Of a stretch of DNA of 64,000 bases, positions 35,962-49,294 are shown piece by piece (position 1 is the stretch's first letter; every line of letters starts with the position of its first letter). Origin of the DNA: Paramecium tetraurelia (taxonomy: Eukaryota > Ciliophora > Oligohymenophorea > Peniculida > Parameciidae). The notes under the pieces were generated by a model. That model had not been told where the DNA came from and ran no database searches. It worked only from the letters and a program-made list of their open reading frames with translations. Location: the NCBI RefSeq assembly GCF_000165425.1, contig NW_001799366.1, positions 293,254 through 357,253 on the forward strand. The letters run 5' to 3'. A program made the position numbers and the translations under genes.

Positions 35962-37453
35962 ATGTTTTAGAATGATGGTAATGGGTAATCGCCGAATTGG
36001 TGTTCATCGGAAAGGCAGGCAGTGAAGGTAATTCGCAATAATACAAACCAATGCCCAGCAATAAAAAATCACACATCTGTGCATTACAAGAATTAGATAT
36101 TTATATTTGGAGGATACGATTCTAAAAAGAATCACAATGACATCCATATTTATAAGGATGGGAATTGGACTAAGTGTAAAGCCAATGGGAAAATACCGGA
36201 GAGTAGGAATGGACACACGGCTACTGTTGTAGATAATAAGATGTATGTGATTGGTGGTTGGCTGGGAAGTGGAATCTATGCCAGTAGGGATGTATATGTA
36301 TTAGATCTGGATTGTTTGAATTGGACACTAGTAAATACAATGGGGGAAGTATGATTACAAAATAAAGTTAAGGTTCCAGGTCCATGCAATATGCATAGTG
36401 CTGATTAGATTGGTTAGTTGATATTTATCTTCCGAGGAGGAGATGGGAAGGATTATTTGAATGATCTGCACAGTTTCAATACCAAAACCAACATGTGGAA
36501 ATTAGTATAGACAGCAGAGAATTAGAGACCTCCACCAAGAGCCAATCACAGTTCTGCAGTGTGGCAAAATAAACTGTTGATCTTTGGAGGTTGGGATGGA
36601 TCCAAAAGACTGAATGATTTGCATTGTTATGATGTGACAACCAATAAGTGGTGTGAATTAAAGCCAATCCAATCTCCGAGTGCCAGGGCAGGAATGTGCA
36701 TGACGACTATTGAGAATAAGATCTATTTGTTTGGTGGCAGTGGACCATAAACTACTTGTTTTGGAGATTTGCAATGTTATGATCCTATTAAAAATGCCTG
36801 GACCACTATTGAGTTACAGGATGATGAATAATTTGATAAGGCCAGAGCAGGTCATAGTATGACTGCTATAGGTAATCTAATTTATATATTCGGTGGATCT
36901 TGTGGATCCTATTATTTCAAGGATTACTTCATCATTGATACTGATCCACCTCCAAATATTTCTGTGACTGATTTTAATAATATCTCTTTAAACCAGTATT
37001 TCAGAGCATTTTTCAATTCGCCTAAGTACAGTGATATAATTTTTGTTGTGGAGGACAAACATTTGTATGCTCACAAAATAGTTCTATCTCGATATGAAAT
37101 GTTTAAAAAGATGTTTGAATGGGAATACAAAAATCAATAGTAGAAAGTTTACATCAATGATTGTTCGAACCAAATTTTTGAATAGTTGTTATACTTCATT
37201 TACGCTGGAGATGTAAGTGTGATTATTATTCTAGTTACAATGCGATTAATTTTAATAATCAGTTGAATTCTACAGACAATTTTTGTAATTGGCTGATTAT
37301 TATTTGATACCAGATTTGAAATCCTTGTGTGAGAAACAGTTGTCCTTATTGATTGATAACACTACATTCCCTAAAATTAAGCTCTATGCTGAACAAATGA
37401 ATGCAAATTAATTGTTAAAATTTTGTGAATGGTACGAAAGCCATAATAACTGA
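35962..37453 (+). CDS. Kelch-repeat BTB protein
   Basis: 481 aa, two introns (36349-36372, 24 nt with AAG acceptor and an in-frame TGA if retained; 37213-37234). Residues about 40-325 are Kelch repeats: FIFGGYDSKK, YVIGGWLGSG, IFRGGDGKDY, LIFGGWDGSK, YLFGGSGP and YIFGGSCGS, each followed by the distal Trp strand. Residues about 340-460 are a BTB/POZ domain (SDIIFVVEDKHLYAHKIVLS, then YFIYAGD). The Kelch-then-BTB order is typical of LZTR1-like and ciliate proteins. BTB domains recruit Cullin-3, so a ubiquitin-ligase adaptor role is likely but inferred. It converges on the S28 peptidase gene with 30 bp between stops. Confidence 0.9.
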
Positions 37454-37483
37454 TTCTATATATATTTCTTTAATATTTATTAA

Positions 37484-38947
37484 TCACTCAATCAGAGTTT
37501 TACTCCAAAATTAGGCATGCCATTATTTAAATTTGTTCTTGATATCTAATCTGGTTTATGTCAGAACAGCTGGGTCATTGGCAGTTGGAGCTTTCAAATC
37601 GACACAATGAGAGCAATCATCACAATCAATTAAATAAGTTGTGACTTTGCTATTATCCTTTCTGGCAAAAGGCAATGAGGCTCTTTGCCAAGGGTCTTCT
37701 CCTCCATTGGTCATAATCAAATGATCAACGTTCAATTTCAAACCTCCGAAATAGGCTTCAGTGACTCTGACATCTGGCCATACTACTTCTCCCTAAGAAT
37801 ATGCATCATTGCACCACTCTCTCCACCAATCCAATGTCATTTCATAAGATCTTAAGGAATCTTTATTCTACAATATTGAATTGTACATACCTATGGAGGT
37901 GTTTATAAGTAGGCGACCTCAGTGCAGCATTGGAAATACCATTGACGGTGTTAAGAATTCTCGTCGATGGTTTCGTTTCTTAAGTAGTAGGCACCGTATT
38001 GCTTGTAACTATCTCCTTGAGATAGAGCAATTTCTCTGATGTATTCAGCCATTCTCTCGACTGATGACAATGACTCAAGAGTTTGACAGAACTTAGATCT
38101 CTTTCCCTATTGGACCATTTAGACGATGGTGTCAACCCAGAACCATCTGAATTCGTTGTCGGTCATCTTTCCACATCTATAGGATTCCTTGAATGCTTAT
38201 TTGGTGTTGAAGTTCTTAAGATTCTTGTCGACGAAACTATTCAACAACTGTAAGTAGAGTGGGCATCTAGTTGTTGTTAAGTGAGATATATATACTGTTC
38301 ACCACTCTTGCTTGTACTCTTTCTGATTTGATCATCGAATTCCCAGAAGTCAAGGACTGTGTTGATGACTCCGCTACTGGCCAAATTACCAACAGTCAAG
38401 TGAGGGTATTTGTATCTGAACCAAGCTGACAAAGCCCCAGGATATGAGCCTCCAATTGCATACCTATGTAAAGATATCTTATGTACCATGGCAATGTAGA
38501 ATCGATACTGTGAAGCTTAAGTCTCTTCATTTACAATATAAAGTAGGCGAGATCATCCAAGGCTTGATGGACATTTAAATAAGACAAGTTCTCCAAACTC
38601 CATGAATCAGCTCCAAATGGCTGAGATTGTCCATAGAATCTGTGTTCCAATGCAATAACAATTGCACCTAGGTCCTTAGCCAATTAGAAGGAGAATGAGT
38701 TGTCACTCACACCCTGGCAATTCCATTCTCCACAAATGTATAAGATGACTCCACCTTTAGTGGGATTAAAATATTAGGAATACACATGGTATCTCTATTG
38801 CCATGTCTGAGTATTGGCTGGGTCACTGTGATCCAAGAGCTATGTGAATTGAAAAGTCTCTTTAGTTTCTGTAAATGGTCCTTACGTCAACACATGAGGA
38901 GCGATTGCGTAAGAGCAAATTGTTAATGCTGACAAAATCAAATACAT
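37484..38947 (-). CDS. S28-family serine carboxypeptidase (PRCP/DPP7-like)
   Basis: 462 aa, three introns (37868-37890, 38267-38295, 38464-38486). A signal peptide is evident (MYLILSALTICSYA). Family landmarks in order: an oxyanion-side GGVILYICGEWNC, LEHRFYGQSQPFG, YLNVHQALDDLAYFI, the catalytic Ser in AIGGSYPGAL, NLASSGV, then the late TNGGEDPW carrying the catalytic Asp, and DDCSHCVD with the catalytic His. All three triad residues are present. Members cleave after proline near the N- or C-terminus in lysosomes or outside the cell; digestive vacuole or secretion is the likely site here. The 38464 intron is needed to place STLPWYAIGGSYPG in frame. Confidence 0.92.
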
Positions 38948-39677
38948 AATTTATTAATTAAATTACACAATATCAATCAAATATATATATAGTGCCATCT
39001 TCTCATCGCATAAATCATCGTAATTTTAATTAATTGAAGAACTGATTCATAATCTACCATAAATAGGATAAAATAATTCTTTGCATTGTAAACTGCTCTA
39101 TCTCCTTCATTTCATATCAAATTGTAAATATTCATTAAACTTCTGAACAGACAAGTCTCATTCTTTAAAATTGATTGATCAAAGTGCACTTAATCGGAAT
39201 GACTTAGATGATTTACTTCTAAAAAATGAACTTCCAGAATGTGAAGCATTTCCCTATAACTTATTTAATCAATAGATTATTCTATTATTTTCACTTATGT
39301 CCATTGATTTCTTGGCACATTCCCTATCCTCTTAACCATATTCCTCATATGTCTTTAACAACCATTTTGTCCATATAGATTTCGATCCCTTTCTGAAAGC
39401 TTGAGAATGAACTTCAGTTATACAAAAAAATACTTTTTCTCCTTTAACATTATTATCAATTCGGATAGAAATCGTATTCTCAAACAAAAAGAGTAGATTG
39501 AAGGTGTCTGTTTTGGTATGAAGTCATTGGGGGTTTAGTTGAAATATTTGTAAATACGTTAATAATGAATGCTAATTGGTTCCGGTGTTTAAAACATAGA
39601 TTCGGTGATGATTAACTTAAGTGATTAGTATTATAATTGCATCTGATTATGTTGATTTAAATTTTAAATTATAATAT
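38948..39677. other. Gap with an unresolved minus-strand gene candidate (39117-39599)
   Basis: Upstream of the S28 peptidase. On the minus strand a code-6 frame is open from ATG 39599 to TGA 39117. An overlapping frame reads more like protein (NTISIRIDNNVKGEKVFFCI, then SKSIWTKWLLKTYEEYGQED), and a non-standard intron would be needed to join it to the ATG. A small minus-strand gene is likely, but its structure and product are unresolved. Confidence 0.35.
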
Positions 39678-40783
<1,106 letters not shown>

Positions 40784-40837
40784 ACCATCATTTATTATAA
40801 TAATTAAATTTAGGCATTTCATCACAATATATTTTTA

Positions 40838-41735
40838 ATGATAAATAATAAGCAAATGTCATAGATTGATCTTGCAGCTATAGAAAAAGTATTCGCTCTA
40901 CTCTTGCTAAGTTGTGTCACCTATATATGGTTTACATTGGTCTCGCTTCAGTTTACAATCATATTGGCTCTGACACTTTGTTCCCTTGCTGTTCTGTTGA
41001 AGATCAAGTGGACCAGAATTAAGAGAAAGGGATTCCTAAACAATGTCTCTCACAAACTTAGAAAGATCTTATTGGAGAGATCCTTATTTGATATTTTGTG
41101 CGATATATGGTATTTCGAAACAATTAAGAGACATGTAAGAGTATTTTTAAGTCCATTTCTAATTAAAAAAACCCCAGAAGAAATAATCGAATCCTTTGAA
41201 GATATCAATCCTTAATTGAAAGAGGCAATCCTTAGAAAAGGAACTATTAACTTATTCCCAGAACCAATTAAAAAGGAGTTAGTGCAAAATTACTTCTAAG
41301 AAGATGAACTACAGATTAATTAGGACAAACAATTGCATTAATAAATCATCCAACAGCCAGTCAAAGTGGAACATTGGGATAGATATGCCGATTATGAACA
41401 ATACACATAGAGAAATAGAAAAAACAACTCTTAAACCTTGTTGCATGTCATCTCATTGTTAATGCATAAACCTATCGTACATAAGGAGAATCATAAAGTG
41501 AATCTGAGAAAGTAACTTATGGATTTTTCAACTATTTTTTAGTTTGTCCAGCAAAACCCAATCCTTATTGGTTGGATCTGTCATATGCATCCTTGTCCAG
41601 ATGTACTTTTCCAAATCCTCAAGGCAAATCTATCAAAAGGCATTCACCATCTTGTCGTCTATGTCTTTGTTGGCAATGGCTTCCACTGCCCTTGGAGTGA
41701 TGGCTTTAAGTAATAAAAAATAAAAAACATTGTGA
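40838..41735 (+). CDS. Unknown membrane protein, four predicted spans
   Basis: 288 aa, one 31-nt intron (41512-41542). Two hydrophobic spans lie in residues 14-57 (KVFALLLLSCVTYIWFTL, then TIILALTLCSLAVLL). They are followed by a basic and then acidic/Gln-rich cytosolic middle, and two more spans at the C-terminus (LLVGSVICILVQMYF and MSLLAMASTALGVMAL), ending Lys-rich. The last two spans appear only after removing the intron; without it the frame runs on as AT-rich sequence to 41791. No known family recognised. 54 bp downstream of PP1. Confidence 0.66.
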
Positions 41736-41787
41736 TTTTTATCCAATATTATATATAACAAATAATATAAATTTAATATAATTATAC

Positions 41788-43530
41788 ATGAAAGAAAATC
41801 TTAAAACTGAGATGAGTGACACTACTCTAAGAAGGGATGCCACTTTTTCACTAAATTACATCTGTAGCTCCCAAATCTTTTTCGACAACAGAAGGCCTTC
41901 AACCAAGAAATCTCTTTATCTAAGAACCTCTCAAAATCAAGTCAGACTACCTCATTTTTAAACTCAGATCATCCAAAGGAACACTCAATTTATCAAGGCT
42001 GAGAAGAATAATACAATTATATCCGGGAAGACCTACATTACCAAAGCAATGGAGCATTAATATTTGAGGATTTCTTGCGAGAATTTAATAGCACCTTTTG
42101 GCTGTCAAGTATACTGCACTTGTGAATTTTAATTGATGATCTCGCAAGTTCATCCCTTCCCCACCAATTACAATTGCGAGCAAGTAATCAATAATAGAGG
42201 ATTTGTTGTTTCAGTGATCACAGGTGAATTTATTTATTTATCAATCATTACTCGGAAAGATTCAGAACTTTAATTCAACCTCCAAATTAATCAGCCACTT
42301 GAAGAATGTCAAAGAATCAAAACTCTCCAAGACACTCCATCAACTGACTTCTAATAAATGGTTAAATTCTCTCATTCCAAATCTTTTTAATGTATTATCA
42401 ATTCCAATAAGGAATAGGCAGGAATCAAAAAAAACAGATACTAAGATGAGATATCAAGATAAGACCGATTCCTCAAAGTGTTATCAACAAGGAACTTTTA
42501 AAGACAATCCAAAACACAAGCTAAAATATAGAAGCAATACCAAATCAAAGCCAAGAAACTAGCTAATCAAGAAAAAATCATAACCAAAATTATCAACGAC
42601 AAGAAAAGTCAAAAAGGAATATTTGAATAATAATGGGCCATCATTATCTATTTCATTAAAATGAGTTCCAGAATTTTTGATGCATTTTGGCACAAAAAGT
42701 AAATCTTGAAGAAGAATAGACTAGTTGCATTTAGAATTAAATCACTCTTCAGGTAAATGAAAAAGAAAATCATATGTCCAAAAGGAGAATTCCTAGAAAC
42801 ACGAGTTTTGGTTGATTGCTTTATCTCCATCAAGGCTAAAACTAAAATAATCAGAAGATCAATACGAACTAAATAAATTTAAGTATTATTACCTATTCTA
42901 CAGCAAAGAGCAATAATATACTGTATTAAAATGAAAATGTTAAAGTTAGGAAATAAACTCAATATTATCAAGAAACACATCTTACAATTTGAAGAGAACT
43001 ACACAAAATACAAAAATGATATGATTGTAAAATGGGACAATTTGAATGAGAAGATTAAGGACGAGGAAATAAAATGGAAGTAGGCTACTTTGAGAAAGAA
43101 GGGATTGGTTACTTGGTTTTAGGTGTTGAAAGATAAGGAATTTGCTTAATAGATGAGGAAGTGCTTTATTTTTGAATTGATGAGGGATAGAATTAGGTAG
43201 CATCTGCAAGATCAGCAATTAATCAAGAAGTATAAGATGGATCTTAAGTATTACAAATAGAAATTGAGGGTTTGTAGAGATTTTGTGGAAGCTAATACAT
43301 TTAGAGGTGAGATATCTAGATTAACTAATGACATATATGCGATGCATATGAAGAACTAATTATTTATGCATGTCGATGTCGAGAAGTATTTTCACTCGTT
43401 AGTGAGTAAATATATCATTCTGGTTGATGAGCCTGACAATTTGCCTGCTGAATTGTAAAGTTAATAGAAACAAAAGCAGAGACAATCTAGACTCACAATG
43501 AGGAGAATAACAAAAAAATCTAAATTCTGA
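41788..43530 (+). CDS. Unknown basic, helix-rich protein
   Basis: Single-exon frame of 580 aa to TGA 43528. The N-terminal half is Gln/Ser/Lys-rich with cysteine patches. The C-terminal half is helical and very basic with IQ-like stretches (AIIIYFIKMSSRIFDAFW, RNRLVAFRIKSLFRQMKKK-like), and a C-terminal block MHVDVEKYFHSLVSKYIIL. Repeated hydrophobic-Arg/Lys helices suggest calmodulin or microtubule-associated binding, as in several ciliary proteins, but no domain is clear. A second in-frame ATG lies at 41812. Confidence 0.7.
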
Positions 43531-43607
43531 TCAATAATTTCTTGTTTTTAATATTTTTTCTAAGAATTACAATATTAATTTAACACGTACTAAATCGTAT
43601 ACATATA

Positions 43608-44161
43608 TCATTATTATTGATCTTCTCTTTTTTTGCTTGCAAATGTTTTTTGCCTTTGCAAATCCTTCTTCTTCAATTTCTATAGTTAGTGTCTTTTTTA
43701 GCGTCTTTCTTTGTTTCTCAATTTTTTGGCTTTTAATCTCTACTAAGTTTTCGATTTCGCATTGGGTTGTGTGGGCAATAAAACAGGTTTTTTCTAGAAT
43801 AGTAAGGAACTTACTTTAATTTATTTCTACTGATCATGACAATATAAGCGATAGATGTTTGATAATGAATCGGCAAATTTATTGATTTATTATTTATTTG
43901 AAGATGTAGAAATTGTTAGTTTTTGAGTCTACGATCTAATGATGATTTCATTCACATCGTTAGCTTATTTGATTTCGCCCAACAATTGTTACTTCTATTT
44001 TCTTCTTAATCTCTTGCGAAGTTGTGGATATTGCTCTTTCAAATCTAACAAAAATGATAAGTAACATGTATACTTCTCTTGATAGTTAATTTGATGATTT
44101 TCTCACCATTAAACAATTTAGACATCTAACTTAAGAAACTATCTGGTTTCTTCTTTCCCAT
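43608..44161 (-). CDS. Small highly basic protein
   Basis: 174 aa, one 29-nt intron (44045-44073). Starts MGKKKPDSFLSQMSK. The C-terminal 70 residues are almost all Lys, Arg and Gln in long-helix form (RLKAKKLRNKERRQKRHQLQ), typical of nucleolar or ribosome-assembly factors. No family recognised. It lies just downstream of the malic enzyme gene on the same strand (52 bp). Confidence 0.66.
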
Positions 44162-44213
44162 ATTTATATTTTATAATTAAAATTATTAAACTGTATGTAA
44201 TGTTCTAAATTAT

Positions 44214-46431
44214 TCAAATACCTGCTAGGTTTCCTTCCATAATCAATTTTCTAGCCAAATCGAACACTTTCTCTGGATCTACATTAACTTTGGCAACTCC
44301 TGTCTTCATGGCAGCAATAGCCACAGCTCTTGCCACATTAGCAGGAATCTCTGCTGTCAAGGCTCCAGGCAAAATCTTGGTTGTGCTAAGTTCGGAATCT
44401 TTGATACTGTTGGCAATAGCATAAGCAGCAGCAATCTTTTGTATTATATTCATAGTACCTTCATTTCTAGATTAATTTCTTTGGCTCTAGTGTCAATGGC
44501 ACCTCTGAAAATACCTGGGAAAGCCAAAGAATTATTGACTTAATTGTTGAAATCGGATCTTCCAGTAGCAACGATAAATGCACCAGCTTCAATGGCTTCG
44601 TCTGGCATTATTTCAGGCACTGGATTGGCTAAGGCTAGGATGAATGGATCCTTATTCATTGCTCTGACCATATCCTGAGTTAATGCACCCTATGAATGTT
44701 GAATATATAATATTTACAGCACTGGACACTCCAACAAAGAGATCTCTTCCTTTGACTGCATCTGCAAGAGTGCCTTAGATTTTACCCTTATTTGTGAACT
44801 TGGCTAAATCATTTTTAAAATTGTTCATATTTTAAGGTCTACCTTCATAAATGATTCCTGAAGTATCACACATCACAATATCTTCAATTCCATGTCCATA
44901 CAACAATTTACCGATTGCAACACCAGCAGCCCTTTAAATAAATACATTAATTATATACCCTGCTCCATTTATAACTAATTTTAGATCCTTCACATTCTTT
45001 TTGGTTAATTTTAGATAGTTGATGACTGCTGCCAAACTAACTACGGCTGTTCCATGTTGATCGTCATGCATTAATGGAATGTGTAAACTCTGAACTGCCT
45101 CTTCTTCTATGGGGAAACAATCAGGGGCTCTCAAGTCTTCTAGATTAATTGCTGAAAATATAGGAGCAATGCTGAGATAGATTTGATAGGACATACCATT
45201 TAATGATTCTGACCAATTTATGAGGATCCTTCTCTTTAAGACAGATTGGCATAAGATCTATGCCTCCCAAAGCATTGAATAAGACGGACTTGCCTTCCAT
45301 AACTGGTAGTCCTGCAGAAGGTCCGATGTTGCCCAAACCAAGAATGGCTGTACCGTTGGTTATGATGGCAGCGTAGTTCTTTTTGAAGGTGATTTCTCTT
45401 AATTTGGATGGATCATCAATGAGGATTTGTCTGAGTTATGCCAACTCATCTTTTTGATAGGAGGTTTCATAAATTCTGAACAAATCTTCAAGTGATCTTG
45501 GATTAAACTTGAGTTCAATAGTGATCATTCCATGGTATCTTTTGTGCAATTCCAAGGCATTCTAATTGAAATCATTATTTTGCAACAGATGATCATTAGA
45601 CCATTTGTTGTAATAAGCAACTTCTCCATAAATATAAAGATCATTTAATTTATTAATGAAAATTTCTGGGTTTACGTTTGCAACAGTGTGATGATACAAT
45701 TTATGATTGTAGATTTCCTGTAATCCCAGAGCATAAGCTTTGTTTAAAGTTGTTGTCAAAAGAGATGGTAGATTAGTGAAATCAACTGAAGTGATTGCTT
45801 TTTTGATTAACTCACATTGAGAGGGTTTAAGAGTGGATCTTGCATCAAGAGTAGCCTTGACTAAAGCAGCATCATAGAGCTACTCCCTCAGATTGTGGGA
45901 GTTGGAAATAATCACAGTGCATTCGAGTTTAGCATTTTCCACAGCTGTGAGGATCTGTGAGGCTAACGTATCTTCGATGTCAATCAAAACTATAGTCTAG
46001 GAATAATCTAAAAACAGATACTTTGTATGTGGGTGACAGATTGTCCATCACCAGCACATAATCGGATACATCTGTCATGATAGTTCTGTCCAAGATAATA
46101 GGATAGGCATCTACGTCATAGAATGCTTTGTACAAGGCACTTATGGCTTCTAAATTTGGGATCATTTTGGATGACCGGGGGAGATTGAATTCTATAGAGT
46201 ATTGCGGAGATGCATACTTGATCCGTCAGCAAGGAGTGCAATCGAATTACCAGCTATCGTCTATTCGTACAGTTAATCTGGGTCTTTTTGGATCACCTTG
46301 CAAATATGGCCAACTCCAGGAGTATAAACAAGGGACAGGGTGTAATTGTCAGTAACCCTCACTTTTGGCTTTATTTTGATCAGTCCATTGGTTCTCAGGA
46401 ACAGGTTTTTTAAACTTTGATGGGGCTGCAT
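44214..46431 (-). CDS. Malic enzyme with duplicated N-terminal domain
   Basis: 687 aa, six introns (44436-44458 AAG, 44690-44717, 44932-44958 AAG, 45172-45196 CAG, 45997-46021, 46192-46217). The N-terminus is basic, like an organelle presequence. Copy 1 (about residues 38-170) has the catalytic-tyrosine motif [19 protein letters not shown] and [19 protein letters not shown]. Copy 2 (about 260-430) starts [19 protein letters not shown]; its YTPGV site is IYETSYQ, yet it keeps [24 protein letters not shown], the metal-ligand region [12 protein letters not shown] and HDDQHGTA. The NAD(P)-binding domain follows: [49 protein letters not shown] and [12 protein letters not shown]. Malic enzyme decarboxylates malate to pyruvate with NAD(P)H formation, here probably in mitochondria. 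Divergent from the WD40 gene by 66 bp. Confidence 0.88.
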
Positions 46432-46497
46432 ATAAATTTTATTAATATGATATTTCCAATTTTTCCCTTTATCATTTTATATATATATACAATATAA

Positions 46498-48039
46498 ATG
46501 TTGTAATCATTTGCTAGCAATGTCAGCTGTCCGAATCACAACCAACCAATCAGTTATATTGACACCAAGAAGGACACACCTATCAATAACAGGGCCAAGT
46601 GTTTGAATTGCACACCTTTGAATGATGCTGTTCCATTGAAAACTGCTCTGGAGAAATTCAAGAAATTGAAAGAAGACGAAAAATAATAGATTAGAAATTA
46701 TAGAAAAAACAAGGTCTACGATTTCTTGGAATTCAAGAAGGTCATTCATCAACTTTCTGAATCCATTTCGCAATCTCTCAATGAAATTAGTAAATAAATC
46801 AATGAAAGAATCGAAAAGATTGTCGGAGTCATTCAATAAGCCTAATCAGTGCAATGGCAATTCGATATTAACGAGTATTTGACCATAAGTGGATTGCAAA
46901 ACGTAGGATTACAATTAAGTTAGTAAGGAAATGAGTTTTCACTAATTAAAGCTGGTTACTCTGTGGTTCAAATGAAGAAGGAACAACAATTGTAAACCAC
47001 TCTTTCCAATTATCAAAACAACATCAAGTCTATCCAAAGCAATATGGAAATACTCAAAGAATCACTAACCACCAATCTTATTATTAATGAAGAAATCGTA
47101 GGGAAGGCTGTCTAGAAGGAAAAATGTTTAGCCACAGCCTTCAACAAAGACAATTCCATAATGATAAGCACATCAGAAGAACTCATTAAGGTCTGGACTT
47201 TCGACAATGGCAAATTGGAATTGTTTCAAACATTGAAAGGACATGACAAAGAAGTCACCTGTCTCTATTTCAGTCGTAAGAATAATTGGTTCATCTCTGG
47301 AAGTCGAGACAAGACTCTAAGAATATGGAAGGAGTTTAGTAATAGTGAATGGGGCTGTATATAGATTTTAGAAGGCAATAGTTTTTGCATTAATTGTGTT
47401 ATTATAAACTAATATGAAGATCAAATCCTATCCAGTAGAGATGATAACAAAATCAAGGTATGGATGCAAGAATCCTTACTGACTTCATAATAACCACAAT
47501 GGAAATGCTATTAAACTCTACAGGATCATAAGAAAGATGTTTATTCATTGAGTTTAAACTCAGCTGGCACCATGTTGGTTTCTGGCTCTTATGATAAAAC
47601 CATAATCATCTATGAGTTCGATGATTAGTAATAATGGAGATTAAAGCAAGTGATATAAAATGATTATGAAAATTGGGTGCATTCGGTTTGTGTCATCAAT
47701 GATAAGTTGATTGCCACCAAGTTATATAATGGAGTGGTTATTCTTTATCAATATATGGAGTCGGTTGAATCATTCGAATAGATTCAAGAACTGGAACTCA
47801 GTAAGTCGAAGATGAGTTACTTCGATTTCTTCCACATGTTCTACAATCAGTAATTGTAATCCATCTTCTGTCGTCATCTAGATTGCATTTACATTTTATT
47901 CCAATAAACTACAGGGAGATATGGAGTCCAATAGAAAATCGCAGACAATTATAGAGGTGGCAGCTTGACTGACAATGGAGAATACATTGCCTTGTGGAAT
48001 AATAATACTAAATAATTAGAAATAAGATAACAGGAGTGA
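46498..48039 (+). CDS. WD40-repeat protein with N-terminal zinc-like motif and coiled coil
   Basis: Single-exon 513-aa protein. Residues 10-40 have spaced Cys/His (CPNHNQ...RAKCLNC) like a B-box or related zinc-binding element. Residues about 45-205 are coiled coil. From about residue 210 there are WD40 repeats: TSEELIKVWTFDNGKL, GHDKEVTCLYF...SGSRDKTLRIW, SSRDDNKIKVWMQ, DHKKDVYSLSLNSAGTMLVS and GSYDKTIIIYEF. A later stretch is more diverged. The architecture matches a large Paramecium family; a scaffold role is inferred. Confidence 0.86.
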
Positions 48040-48091
48040 ATTGAAATATATTTTAAATAAAATAGAATGAGATAAAAATAGTAGTTTAAAA

Positions 48092-49064
48092 TCAATCTTC
48101 AAATTTTAACTTGGCTTCGTTTAGGACAATCTGATCAAATACATCGATTAACTTCTATGCCAAACGATATCCTCCAATAGCTAAATTCTCTTCACAGAAT
48201 TATTGTGCTTATTACGTATAGTCCTTGTTGTAGTTATTTGATGAAGCAATCATTGGATACACAAATTAAACAGCTTATCTGTACCCCACATAAGTCCAAA
48301 CAGTTGGATTACTATTCAAATATTAATGCATAAAATACGTCATATCGATATTATTGTATTTCGTAATTTAATACTTCGAAATTACTTCTAATGACCACTT
48401 ATTTAAATATTCTGAATCGCTTTAACTCAAAGGTCTGACCAAAAAAGAGTTATTGGGACTAAAGGCAAATGCACCTGCATCCCAAAAGGAATGTAAATTG
48501 ACTAGAGTTCCATTCTCCAACTAAACTTATCTATTTCAATTTTACCTAAACTTTCATGAAGTTTCCACCTTAATCTCCATTTGGATAACTTGAATTAAAG
48601 AAAGTAGTATCATGTAATGGTTGATGCATGTCTCCAATAACATGGAGAAGCACTCTAATCATCTGAGCTTTGAACATTGTGTGTCTATTCTTAGCTGTTT
48701 TGGTGTTAGTGAGTACAGAAACTGCTTGGTTAATTGCATAAATAGAATTTATATTTCTGAGTTGATCATCCAATTTTATCAATAGACCATCAGGATTTAT
48801 GGGTCTATCTGTGTAATGCCAATCATTCATAAATGCTGTTCCCGTTTCCTTTATGTCATCCATCCACACTGCAGCCTCTGCAAATGTGTTAGATTTCCCA
48901 TCTGTGAGTGAATTCAGATCCTAAACCAATGAATCAGCCCATGCCAACACATCTGGACGATTGTCTTTTAAGTAATTCTTGGCTATCTATGCAGTCATCA
49001 TATGACCAACATCCCACCAACATTATACTACATAGCTGATAGTTATAAGAAGAAAAGCCTTCAT
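48092..49064 (-). CDS. S1/P1-type nuclease, secreted
   Basis: 315 aa, one intron (48521-48545). Signal peptide followed by CWWDVGHMMTAQIA, where the mature protein would begin with Trp whose backbone and the following His bind zinc. Other zinc-site motifs: WMDDIK, NDWHYTDRPI, HVIGDMHQPLHD and NLHSFWDAGA, as in S1/P1 nucleases. These three-zinc enzymes cut single-stranded nucleic acid and remove 3'-phosphates, acting outside the cell or in acid vacuoles, suited to feeding on bacterial nucleic acid. All key residues visible are intact. Confidence 0.92.
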
Positions 49065-49294
49065 TTTATTTATATTATTAAAGTAAACCCTGTAGTTCTA
49101 AAGTTAAATACTCCAATTTTATAATTGAAAACTTAGTATAAATGCATGCATTACCACATTATTTGAATTTAGTTTTTGGCGGCTATTACAAAATAGTATA
49201 AAATGCTGAGATACTATGTATTTAATTAATTGGATTATAAAATTATTATAATAAGATTATATATGAAGATAGTATTATCTACTTGAAATCAATA

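Noticed and set aside
38277-38489. Uninterrupted reading of the S28 peptidase through MVHKISLHR
   Set aside because: It puts the upstream exon out of frame. Removing the 23-nt intron 38464-38486 restores the family pattern on both sides of GGSYPG.
40838-41791. Intron-free version of the membrane protein ending in ATGA overlap with the next gene
   Set aside because: Its last part is AT-rich nonsense. A 31-nt intron gives two clean membrane spans and a stop at 41733.
46507-46836. Minus-strand frame with hydrophobic stretches
   Set aside because: It is antisense to the N-terminal coiled coil of the WD40 gene, which is open for 1.5 kb.
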